From contig CAJNDS010001024.1 in NCBI GenBank assembly GCA_905221605.1, forward strand, positions 335,501 to 399,500: 64,000 nucleotides of DNA, in the 5' to 3' direction. The position numbers were made by a program, and so were the translations under genes. Positions 1-9,639 of the stretch are shown one piece after another. Source of the stretch: Symbiodinium natans (taxonomy: Eukaryota > Sar > Dinophyceae > Suessiales > Symbiodiniaceae). The first letter of the stretch is position 1; each line of letters starts with the position of its first letter. The notes below the pieces were generated by a model. That model worked only from the letters and a program-made list of their open reading frames with translations. It did not search any database and was not told the DNA's origin.

Positions 1-1464
1 TGATAGACGTCGGTCAGGTTGCAGGCACAGCAGGCTGCAAAGGAGTTCATCGCCTTTGTGAGCATAAAACTCTGGCCGCTCATCGAAAATGGATTTCAGC
101 CCAGTCTCTGGCCAACTCGGGAAAGAGCGTTTGAAATGGTAGAGCTGCGTACCCTGTGGCCAGTTCGTGGCTGACGGCGTGCCCAGCAGCTGGAAGATCT
201 TAAACAAAGTGCCAACTTCAGAGTCTCCTGGGAACAATGGGCGGCCGGTGCCAATCTCCGCGATAACGCAGCCGGCCGACCAGCAGTCCACTTCAAATCC
301 ATAACCTGTTGCACCGAGGAGGAGTTCTGGACTCCTGTACCAAAGTGTCACCACTTCCAGCGTCAGTGCTTGCTCAGAATACGCCCGCGCGTGGCCAAAG
401 CCTGCTATCTTCAGGACGCCGTCGGCGCCCAGGCGAATGTTCTGAGGCTTCAGGTCTCGGTGAAGAATGTGCCTGGCGTGGCATGCAGACAGGCCATTCA
501 GGATGTCCGCGGAGTATTGTCTAACTTGCTCAATTGGAAGGTAGTGGGAACTCTGCTTACACAGCATGAGCACCTTGTGGAGGTCCTCCGGGTGAAAATC
601 GAAGACCATCCGAACGTCGCTACGGACCACATCCACGTCGAGCAGACGCACCACATTGGGATGCCTGAAGTTGTGAAGCAAAGTCGCCTCCCGCACTCTG
701 TCAGCTCGGATACGATCCAACGACGCCTTCTTAATGGCCACGACGTCCTTTGTGCTCACGTGCTCGGCTCTTGCTACCTCGCTGTAGGCACCCTTGCCGA
801 TGACCTCCAGCACCAGGTAGTCACCATACAAGGCGAGACCTCGTCCCTCATGCAGTGCGCAGAGACCCGCATGTTTCGCGATGGCTTCCTGGCTGACGAA
901 GTGGACCGCGGCTCCACACTGGGCGACCGCCTCGAGCACGATCTCTTCATCACTACACAAGTTCGCCTTCGCATACTTCAATGACCGCCCATCTTGCCTC
1001 ACAGCTGCTAGGACGATCTCCCGGTCTCCCTGGAAGCTTGCACCAGCGAACTCCAGGAGTCCCCCTTGGTGATTCACAGCCGCTTCAACCGTCGACCGGT
1101 CATCTAGGAGATGGCAGAGGTCCTCTGCACCCTCCACATGTCTCAGAACGCAAGCAATCATCACCTGTATTGCAGGGTCTGGGTGGGAGAGCGCTCGGAT
1201 CAGGAGCTGCACCGTGCCACGGTCGAACCGTGAGCAGAGCTCGGAGAGCAAGTGGATTGCAGCTCTCTTGACATCCCAGGCGGGGTCACTTAGCATCGAG
1301 ATGACTCTACGGAACAGCATCTTGGCTTCATTCTCATCGGTCGTCTCAAAGACACCGCGGTTGACCAACTCAAGGGCTGCTACGCGAGTCGCATCATCCC
1401 GGCACTCCAGCATCTCCATGAACTCTGGCAAAGCCAGAGACTGATGCGTTGCTGGATCACTCAT
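1..1464 (-). CDS. CDK-like (CMGC) protein kinase with HEAT/DUF4116-like N-terminus, 3' end outside window
   Basis: An uninterrupted frame of 488 codons runs from ATG at 1464 off the left edge. Residues ~15-120 form helical repeats of HEAT/ARM type. Residues ~135-190 read like a DUF4116 repeat pair (EFAGASFQGDREIVLAAV, then SLKYAKANLCSDEEIVLEAV), a module common in dinoflagellate proteins. The kinase domain begins near residue 215: glycine loop IGKGAYSEV, VAIKK lysine, catalytic loop HRDLKPQN, T-loop WYRSPELLLG, then DCWSAGCV and GRPLFPGDSE, all typical of CDKs. The DFG motif reads GFG (+ strand about 402-410, codon GGC where GAC is expected), so the metal-binding Asp is missing. The rest of the fold is intact, suggesting a pseudokinase or an atypical enzyme rather than decay. 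The upstream frame stays open to about 1607, but MSDPATHQ is the natural start. The lack of introns contrasts with the genes at 29-49 kb and could reflect retroposition. Confidence 0.85.
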   Translation of the reverse strand, partial: MSDPATHQSLALPEFMEMLECRDDATRVAALELVNRGVFETTDENEAKMLFRRVISMLSDPAWDVKRAAIHLLSELCSRFDRGTVQLLIRALSHPDPAIQVMIACVLRHVEGAEDLCHLLDDRSTVEAAVNHQGGLLEFAGASFQGDREIVLAAVRQDGRSLKYAKANLCSDEEIVLEAVAQCGAAVHFVSQEAIAKHAGLCALHEGRGLALYGDYLVLEVIGKGAYSEVARAEHVSTKDVVAIKKASLDRIRADRVREATLLHNFRHPNVVRLLDVDVVRSDVRMVFDFHPEDLHKVLMLCKQSSHYLPIEQVRQYSADILNGLSACHARHILHRDLKPQNIRLGADGVLKIAGFGHARAYSEQALTLEVVTLWYRSPELLLGATGYGFEVDCWSAGCVIAEIGTGRPLFPGDSEVGTLFKIFQLLGTPSATNWPQGTQLYHFKRSFPSWPETGLKSIFDERPEFYAHKGDELLCSLLCLQPDRRLS

Positions 1465-4240
1465 GGCGTGTTGGGGGGCGCCACCATGAAGTCGAAAATC
1501 TGCGGCGCACACAGCTGAAAACCTGACTTGCAACCTTGAGCCGCCAAGATTTGCTTGCTGCCAGTATTGAGGGCTTTTTGCGACGCGCCAAGCACACGTT
1601 TTAGGTTATTGAGGGTTTGAGTCATGTGTGTGAAGCTCCGGATGCCGACCACCCTGCTTGGGCAACAACCTCTGGCTCAGTGCATCGCCGAGAAGGATTC
1701 TAAGGCTTTTGTAAGCCTGTAAACCTCAAAAAGTTTACATCTATGAGCATTCAGAGACCGGTGTTTAAGTTCAATCAGCGCGACCCCGGCACAGGGGCAC
1801 CCAACCTATCGCAGTTGGGGGCGAAAGTACCCTCAACCCTAAAGCCTAAGCCCTAAGCCCCAATAGTTCAGTTGAGCCGCTGATGCAGACATCTCCAGCT
1901 TCCTAAGGGCATTCGCATCAGCCACCAAGAAGAAGCCAACTTTGTAGCGTGAACATGGAACACTGGGACTGACGCGGTCTGGAGGAAGCCTCCTCTTGGT
2001 CTGACTTCATATTCTCCTACTACATGCACACCATGCACCAGCCCAGAACATCCGAACTCTTCATAACATGATGGTGCTTAGGGTTTAGGGTTTCGGGTTT
2101 AGCTATAATTCTCTGGCCAGAAGGGGCAGGATGCCAGATCCTTCCCTCGAGCCCCCAAGCCCCAAACCAAACATCCAGAAACTTCAGGAGTGGTGACAAC
2201 AACTCTTCTCATGATCTACTATTTGCTTAAGAACCCCCGCCCCCCACCCACAAAAAAAACATACTAATAATCATCCCTATATGGCGAGGAAGGATACTCT
2301 TTGTTTTTTTGGGGATTCTTAAGAATAATAATGATGCATGCCCCAGCATCTGAAGAGAGAGCCGGAAGGCATCCACCACCTCGTCCAGAGGTCTGGCCAT
2401 CAGAAGCTGCGGATCCCGTGGAAAATCCTGTGTGCTGTCAAGGGCTCAATGTCAACACTCCGATATTCGAGCCCCGAATCAGAGACTTACTCACACACGC
2501 GCACACACACACACACACCCTGCACTGTTCCGTCTAAATATAGCTCTGTGGGTTCGCTTTGCAGAAAGTGAGGCAGAAAGCTATAGACATCAGCGCTTGC
2601 CCTCGGCACACAAGCCCATGGACTTTTGAGCACCAAAGGAAAGAATCGGCATCTTCCAAAGGAATGATAAATCTGCCGTCCCAAGGGCAATGGCGAATCG
2701 CTCCGCGACCATTCCATGTTCAAGCACATCAATCCTTTGTTGCGGAATGGTCCATCTCAGATACAGGTCTTGCTGCAAAGCTCGCAATGCTTGGGCTCTT
2801 CATGGGTCAAAACCAAGTCTGCCAGCTCTGCCCCTCCCTCGAAATGTCGAGCTCCCCACCCGAAGGGTAAGGGATGCCAATTTTTCGCCGGAGGTCGTTC
2901 CGAATTCGGCTCCCTTTTGTGATCACGTGGTGGAATTGCAAGCGCCCCAGAAATGCTACAGAAATGCTACAGTAATGGTCACTTACTGCTGATGTACAGA
3001 ACGAAGACCTTGCCGCCTGATATCCTCTTTGATTGCCGTAGACGCAGATATCTCGGCTTTTTCGCGCATCTCAGCCAGAAAGGATGCAGTTCTCAAGGTG
3101 GCATGGGCTTGCCTTAAACTCAATTTTCAGAGCCAGACTGAAGCTCTTGCCAACTTTGCAAGCGAGCGGAGATGGTTCCTGTTGCAACAAGCCTCATGGG
3201 GAACGAACTCCTTGGCCGGTAGTTTTTGATCATTCTTGCGGGCATGACTGCCCGCATCCTGGTGTCTCGCTTTAGATCAAGATTCATGCCGTTGAGCATG
3301 TTACATCAGCGGCAGCCTTTGCCATGAAAGCCCTAGTGGCTTCCATGGGTACCCATGAGGTGTCATTCACCATCGGATGTTTACTTTCCTCCAGGCTCGC
3401 CTTGCTCAAAGCTGAAAAGTCTCCCCCATAAGAAAACGCTTGGCATGTGGACCCCCAAGATTCCCTGGTTTGACGGCATCCCACCGCATTAGTTGCTTTA
3501 CTTTGTCTGTATTCACAAGCAAGCCTGAAGCGGCTACATCATTGCTACTTATCGACAGGTCGCGGCCATAGACGCGCGGTGCCGCAAAAACAAACCGGGT
3601 TCCTTTTGGGAGGCCTTTTGTTCGGCAAAGGGAGACCGAAATACGGAAAAGCCCTGTGCATGCTTGTGGCAATTGGGAAGAGAGTGCCACTGTTTGTTTG
3701 GTAGTGCTTGGGTCTTGTAGACCAAAACTTCGCGCAGCACCAAGGGGCAGGAGGCGGCTGAGCCGGTTCCGATTGATCGCCGAACGCAGTGACGTGGTGA
3801 GGTTGACCTAGGGCTGGGATCTCTGGTGAATAGGGCTTCCTAGTCTGAACTATCGTGCCAAAGCTTTCTCCACCACGGCAGATGGATGCCGCAAGGTTTC
3901 GGTGTACATCTGGGAATCTGGGGCCTGAGGGATCCCTGTTTAGGTTCGTGTTTCCGGGTCCGGTTCAGGGATTATGTTGCAGCTGCTGGCGGCTCCTTGG
4001 CACTGGAACTTGGGTACTGAGCGCATAATATGCGGTTGAGACACCACGTAGTCCTCGATGTCCACGCAGGTACTCCACCTTCCGCACTTGCTCTTGGCAC
4101 GTTCAAGGCTCAGCTGGCTTTCTGAATTTCTTCAGCAAACCCCAAGTCTTTGCTTGCACCGAATCCTCATCGAATCTACGGAGCCAATGCATCGACTACC
4201 TTGTGCTGGACTCGGTTCGTGAGCTGCGTTTCCTGATTGT
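1465..4240. other. Non-coding stretch with short telomere-like motifs
   Basis: I see no gene here that I can defend. It holds short CCCTAAA/TTTAGGG-like pieces (about 1826-1860 and 2078-2100), an AC microsatellite at about 2490-2520 and open frames of under 110 codons without recognisable motifs. Exons of the kinase gene's neighbour could be hidden here. Confidence 0.5.
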
Positions 4241-4285
4241 TCTTGCCCGATGCCATGGCCGATTTTGTTGGAAAGAACACCCGCA

Positions 4286-5025
4286 TCACGCGACACGATC
4301 CTGTGGAACAAAGATAAAAAATGTTCTTGAACTTTGGCTCAGGGGCCATGCATCGTGCTCCAATAGTCTCTGCCGCACAAAGTTGGCCGGCTCGTAGAGC
4401 TCACGCACCTCCCGCGGGTTGAGGGGCTTCGGGCAACCACCGCGTGCTTGAAAGAGAAGGCGTTTGATGCACAGGTGACGGCAGCCATCCACGCAGGAGA
4501 TTGCAAACGGAAGTCTCCCAAGCTACAGCTACGGATGTCATCCACCCACGCAAGGTCCTTCAGAACGGTGAAGATGGCACACTGCAGGAAGAGGATGAGT
4601 CTCAGCATGGCAGTTTCACCAGCTAAGCAGCTCGGCCACGATTGACAACTACGACTAGGACAGGATAAACACACACCCGCGACGGCATGAACTCAACTGC
4701 ATGATGCGTGCAGTACTGAAGTCTTTCTCACTGACGGTGCTAAACAAGCACGCCGGTGCGAAGCGGCAGTCCTCCAAACGCCAGCCGTGCTCTTCAATTC
4801 AGGGCAGCTTGTAGGCTCTCCAAGACTTCAATTTTGCAGCACTGTGCCGGCCAGGAACGTGTCGCCAATCGTCCCCTCTTGCAGCATTCGAGGCTCCTTC
4901 GGTCTTTGGGGTAGCATGGTCTCGTAATATGTGCCCTTAAAACCGAGTGGCCCATACTTCAGAACACTTTCAAGAACGTAAGGGACCAGATTCAGGGACC
5001 ATGTAACTTCCCTTAGCAATTAGAT
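4286..5025 (-). CDS. Unassigned multi-exon gene (exon cluster)
   Basis: Four minus-strand blocks read like protein. The first, about 5025-4830, contains LKYGPLGFKGTYYETMLPQR and EGTIGDTFLAG. The second, about 4805-4685, contains GWRLEDCRFAPACLFSTVSE. The third, about 4609-4510, begins with ATG and a hydrophobic stretch (MLRLILFLQCAIF) followed by DLAWVDDIRS. The last, about 4415-4286, contains VRELYEPANFVRQRLLEHDAW and ends at a stop after VPQDRVA. The frame changes between the third and fourth blocks, where an AG|GTG acceptor precedes VRELYEP, so introns are likely. I do not recognise the family. The MLRLILF block could be an internal membrane segment or the signal peptide of a separate small gene. 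Exon ends are not fixed. Confidence 0.45.
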
Positions 5026-5249
5026 TCGGCACTGTCACATGCCACCCCATATTGCTACTACGTCACCGAAGAAATGTCACAGAATGGGTAGCTCCTGGCA
5101 CAGCAGCTGTGTAACCACATGGCCTTCTTGGCATCATCAGGCTCCCGCGTGGGGAGCACACCGCGACTCAGGCTCTGGGGTTGGGCTCAGGGCTTTGACA
5201 GTCTAAGGCATGCGGGAGAGTTTAGTCAAGCTTGCCTTACCATTGTAGG

Positions 5250-5334
5250 TCCAGAAAGAGAGACAGCGAGAGAGAGAGAGAGGTGTATATACACATACCC
5301 ACACACACACATATATATATACATATATATATAC

Positions 5335-5367
<33 letters not shown>

Positions 5368-5372
5368 CATCC
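5250..5372. repeat. GA / AC / AT compound microsatellite
   Basis: A run of (GA)n at about 5253-5283 passes through a short CA stretch into alternating TATATACA units up to about 5372. The in-frame Tyr/Ile and Tyr/Val strings read from it are artefacts of the repeat. Confidence 0.95.
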
Positions 5373-5494
5373 GTGTATTTATACGTTTAGGCGCAGTGTG
5401 AGAATCGGGGATACGTGCGCAAATATCACTCTGCGTCGCGTCCCATGGCTGTGAGCAAACTCCCCCCTGAGCCAAGCTCCGGATTTGGATGTGC

Positions 5495-5572
5495 TAAACC
5501 CTAAACCCTAAACCCTAAACCCCTAAACCCCAAACCCCTAAACCCCAACTAAACCCCAAACCCCACCGAGCT
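5495..5572 (-). repeat. Interstitial telomere-like array, C-rich strand
   Basis: About ten CCCTAAA and CCCCAAA/CCCCTAAA units lie in tandem on the + strand. The heptamer is the plant/dinoflagellate-type telomere repeat. Later units are degenerate, which suggests age or replication slippage. Confidence 0.9.
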
Positions 5573-5579
5573 CCAGCAG

Positions 5580-6080
5580 ATGGGGCGCTTTGACAAAGAA
5601 ATGGCGGCCTTGAATAAAGCTGCTCAGCGGGGCTTCCCCCAAGACCGGCCACCCGAAACTCCATGGAACTCAAGCGTAATGACATTAACTTACTACCCCA
5701 ACCCTCTACTTAACCGGCCCCCCCGACTCACCACACTCCCCCACCACATGGCCTTCCACCGGCCACACCTCGGAGACTTGGAGCGACCGCCTTGCAGAGT
5801 GCCGGGAGTCACGTCGACTGGTTCCGGCTTTCCATGCTCGCACACGGGCAGGTGTCGCAGAACTCCCTGTAACAAGGCTGCATTAAGTGACCTGTTGCCT
5901 TCGCGGTCAACAAACTTTGCCGGAGATTCCATGCCTGTTGGCCGTTCCGCCACAAAAGAGCGCAATCGCGTCGCTGAGGTCTGTGTTGAACTCATCATCC
6001 AGGTAGCCTCAGCGAATGACATAGTCCTAGATGGGTCGAAAGTTGATGAGCACCTTACTCAGTCCGGCCATATCCTATTC
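5580..6080. other. Both strands open; no gene assigned
   Basis: A 175-codon frame on + and a 109-codon frame on - overlap between the two C-rich telomeric tracts. The minus frame has protein-like stretches (AKFVDREGNRSLNAALLQGV) and agrees with the direction of the other genes, but neither product is recognised. The + frame ends inside the telomeric repeat. Confidence 0.3.
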
Positions 6081-6089
6081 CACCAGGGA

Positions 6090-6152
6090 ACCGACCCTAA
6101 ACCCTAAACCCTAAGCCCTAAACCCTAAACCCCAAACCCTAAACCCTAAACA
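6090..6152 (-). repeat. Interstitial telomere-like array, C-rich strand
   Basis: About eight CCCTAAA units with a few CCCCAAA and CCCTAAG variants. It lies 180 bp to the left of the G-rich array and in the opposite orientation. Confidence 0.9.
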
Positions 6153-6333
6153 AACCCATCTGAAGAGTCACAGGGTTCGGCACACCAGATGGGCTTTGGG
6201 GCTCCCGGCCCAGCCTCCTCAGCACCTGGCCAAGGGAGCCGCTATGTCGGACTTGCTCAAGATGCCCGAAGGGCAGTTTAGGGTTCAGCTCTCTCCACCC
6301 GCCAATGCAGCCAAGCCACAGTGCCGGGTTTAG

Positions 6334-6459
6334 TTTAGGGTTTAGGGTTTAGGGTTTAGGGTTTAGGGTTTAGGGTTTAGGGTTTAGGGTTTAGGGTTTA
6401 GGGTTTAGGGTTTAGGGTTTAGGGTTTAGGGTTTAGGGTTTAGGGTTTAGGGTTTAGGG
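6334..6459 (+). repeat. Perfect (TTTAGGG)18 interstitial telomere array
   Basis: Eighteen uninterrupted TTTAGGG heptamers (126 bp). The perfection contrasts with the degenerate tracts elsewhere in the window and suggests recent addition or slippage. Further short TTTAGGG pieces follow at about 6660-6700. Confidence 0.95.
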
Positions 6460-6469
6460 GATTAAGAGT

Positions 6470-8500
6470 TGAAGCAGGGTTGGGAGTGGGTGCGCGCGAG
6501 AGTGTGCTTTTACTCAGCAGGCTTTTGGGTTTGGGTTTGGGGGGGGGCCTTGGGGACCAGATGAGCCCTACAAAGGGTTTGGTTCACATACCTATAGATA
6601 GGAATTAAAGTAGCATAGGGTAGGTAACTCCAATTTTCGGGTTCATCTAGTACCCCCCACAAGGACCGTAGGGTTGAGGGTTGAGGGTTTAGGGTTTTGG
6701 TCTTGGGTTTTGTGACTGGAAAACTGGAGGAGCACATAAATCTACAGATGTGCTGGATCTTGTGCTTTGGAGATGTGCAAGCATCAGAAGTTTTGGAAGT
6801 ACGCCATCATCACAAGTTCCTGTTCGGGGATCTCTAGGCTTGTTTGCAGGCCTTGCTAGTGTCAGGACCCCTTCTTCGTCAGAATTCAGACGTGGCCGAT
6901 TCGGGCTCCAACCCCCTGAACCGAACTTGCCGTTCCATGTCGTTAACATATTCACGAGTATCAAGGGCATCAATAACAAACCTTAAGATGCCTGAAGAAC
7001 TCCTTTACAGCATGCATAAGCCCCACCCACGCCTCAGAGCAAAGTTCCTCAGAGTCTTCCAAGAGGAAGGGCCCGCCTCAAAAGGAAAAAGGAGTCCAGG
7101 GAATCGTACGGTCAGATAAGTACATACACCACAACATCCCCCACTTTTGATGCAGGACTCTGCTCATTCCATGGCAGCCTCCGAGGAAGATTGAGCGGCA
7201 ATCAGCCGTCCCGAACTTGGCGATGGTCTCCTGCCACTCACCCTTTATCGCACAAGCCCACAAAAGCGCCAGGTTGGAGAAAATTCAGCAGGTGTCGAAA
7301 GGCTCGGCTTCCAGGCACATGCCTGCTTCTTCTCAGCGGGCAGCCCCCTTTGCCCCCTTTCTCGCGATTTCTCCGCAAGCGAATGACACGCCTGTACAGT
7401 GCATCTTGGCGCCATCGGAGGGAGGTGCCACCATCTGGTGCTGGCTTGCAGAATAGTGCCCATTAGCGAATTGATTCAACAACAACTAACAAGCTTGCCG
7501 GGGGCTGGATGTTCGGCGACGTCTCCATTCATGGCCACGCTTTGCGGTGTGCATCAAGTCATGGCAGGGCTTTGCTGCCTCTGTGCTGGGTCGCGACTAA
7601 GACTAAGACCGCGCACGCTGGCACATGAGTCGTCAGAAAAGCAGTCGTAGAGATCGACAAGGAGATCAAAGACCTCCCGCTGGCCTTATAGGCCTTAGGC
7701 AGACTGCTTTCGGCCCAACGTCTCCGCCGCTGGCGCGGGCGCCTCCACTTCGAAGGGCAGCGGCCGACCGCCGCGAGAGGTGTCCTCAGAGTCAATGGCG
7801 CCACATAACAGGAAGAAAAGCAGACATCCCTTGGTAAGAAGGGGCGAGTAACTTACATCAGCACCAGGGCAGGACCATCTTCCATTCCGACTTCGGCTGC
7901 TGTCATCAGTCCCGAGGCACCACCGGCTGCCCCTTGAAAACCCCTCTTGCAGGACATCCTTCGAATAATTTCCGGCGAGTTCTCAGCTTGCTGTTAAGTT
8001 AAATAATGCGAGGAAATACAAAAAAAACTCTGCCGATGAACTTGATGCTATACTGTACTTTTGTCTTGGCCTCGGCGGGAACACTTGGTGCGGACTTCTT
8101 ATTCAGCAGAGCGGCATCATCCTGAAGTTCGTCCACGAAGTCCACCTTCTCCTGCCAACTCTATGACCAGACTTTGCGCTACACTGCACAAGCAAATCGG
8201 CCCGACCAGCACCATTCATTGCAGGCACTAGAATCCCACTCTCCCTGGAAAAATCGCACGAAAACAAAGCAGCATGCGCTCCCGTGCGGGCCGGGGGTGC
8301 TTGACGGGGTATGCCCAGAGGTTCAGCAAGGCCTGCAGACGCAGCTCTCCCGGCTGTTCGTTTGCGGACTTGGGCTTCATGCTATACTCTGTTGACCTAT
8401 GCTGACGTTGCCTCTGCCTTGTATGTCTGAGGATGGGCTTAAAGTTCTTCGGCCGAAGCCAGCGAAAAAGACATTTGTAGCAATCTATGCAGACCTCAAC
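6470..8500. other. Stretch without a supported gene
   Basis: Only short open frames on both strands, G-runs (about 6540) and pieces of telomere-like sequence. No conserved motif was recognised. Confidence 0.4.
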
Positions 8501-8519
8501 ATCATTCAGAAATCACACT

Positions 8520-9264
8520 TGCCAAAGAAGAGCCATCCTCAAACATACACCCATCTGAGCCGGTGGGCCAGTGCCAAGGACTCCGCAGAGAGCAAGTAGT
8601 AGTTCCTGGCCCCACAGAACTGCTTCTCAAAGCTCCGAATCGGCACTCCAGAGATCGCACCCGTGACAGGCACCCGCAACTTCCTTGTGCAATCCGGGAT
8701 GAACGATTCAGTTGTTGGGAGGTCACCCAGCCCGCCAAGGCTCAAGAAAGTCCGGACGTAGGAGGGCGTCTCGCTGGCCAAGAGGAAGCCCAAAGCCTCG
8801 CATTTAAGTGGGACTGATGTGGTTTGCCGGAGAAGAATGGGCCGCTTCTGGTCCAGGGATTCGGCCAACTGAACGGCCGCGGAAGGTATTATTGTCCTGC
8901 TCTACGAGTTTGCGTTCATTCGCTTTGTGACCGGTTTTCAGTGCAAAGGTGAGCGAAACCTGAAACTAGCAGAACCTTCCACCACGCAAGCTCCGCCTAA
9001 GTCTCGATTTACGAAACACTCCTTCGCGGGACACGCCCTTTGAAGCAGCACAGGGGGGAGAAGCTTTCGGAAGTTCCGTAGTGAAGCAGACGAGACGCGG
9101 TCAGCACACTGGTCTGCATGAAGTTCACGGACAGAAGCCTGTGAGGAAGCGTCGGATGATGGGACTCCTTGTCGGTCCTGAAACTTAACTAGTTTCTTTA
9201 GGTCTAGGTATGGGGGCATCTGGCAAAAGCCGGCAAAAGCTGCATCATCAGACATCCGAAGCAC
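8520..9264 (-). CDS. Unassigned coding exons (two blocks)
   Basis: Block one (about 9264-8965) contains CQMPPYLDLKKLVKFQDRQG and ends near a GT donor after ACVVEG. Block two (about 8915-8540) contains SLDQKRPILLRQTTSVPLK, LGFLLASETPSYVRTFLSLG and CGARNYYLLSAESLALAH. Amino-acid composition and length are protein-like, and the direction matches the window's genes. They may be downstream exons of the Ost-alpha-like gene next door, or a separate gene. No family was recognised. Confidence 0.4.
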
Positions 9265-9284
9265 TCAGTCTGAGCTTCATTCAC

Positions 9285-9425
9285 CTAGGACGTCGCTTTG
9301 CGAGAGTCCGAGGGGCCCCTTGACGCCCCAGAACTTCCAGAAGGGACGAACTGGCCGCAGGGCATCGTTGAAGGCGTGCTCGTACTGAAGCACCGCAAAA
9401 AGAGCGATGCCTTGCATGAACCGAG
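9285..9425 (-). CDS. Exon resembling TMEM184 / Ost-alpha organic solute transporter family
   Basis: The exon reads FMQGIALFAVLQYEHAFNDA followed by LRPVRPFWKFWGVKG and ends at a GT donor (CTAG|GTGAAT) after SQSDVLG. A hydrophobic helix, then L-x-P-x-R-P-x-x-KF-x-x-VK, is the most conserved stretch of the Solute_trans_a family (seven-helix membrane proteins). Other exons should lie on either side. A block at about 9625-9545 (DVWNAASLLMVVADFFTC) may belong to it. Assignment rests on this single motif; a chance resemblance is possible. Confidence 0.45.
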   Translation of the reverse strand, partial: LGSCKASLFLRCFSTSTPSTMPCGQFVPSGSSGASRGPSDSRKATS

Positions 9426-9639
9426 GTGTTCTAGTAGTACCTCTCACAGCCCGGCTCTAGTTCATTCTCATTAATTGTGCAAGCTCTTGAACTGCGATCG
9501 CTGCGACTAGCAGCTATCTGCTGACTTGACTTAGAGGCGTCCTGTCAGGAAATGGGCTGAAGTAAGTCGGGTTGCTGCATGTGAAGAAGTCCGCGACCAC
9601 CATCAGCAAGGAGGCAGCATTCCACACATCCTACGGCGG

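Noticed and set aside
370-984. A 204-codon + strand frame opposite the kinase
   Set aside because: The minus strand encodes unmistakable kinase motifs over the same bases; the + frame is a shadow.
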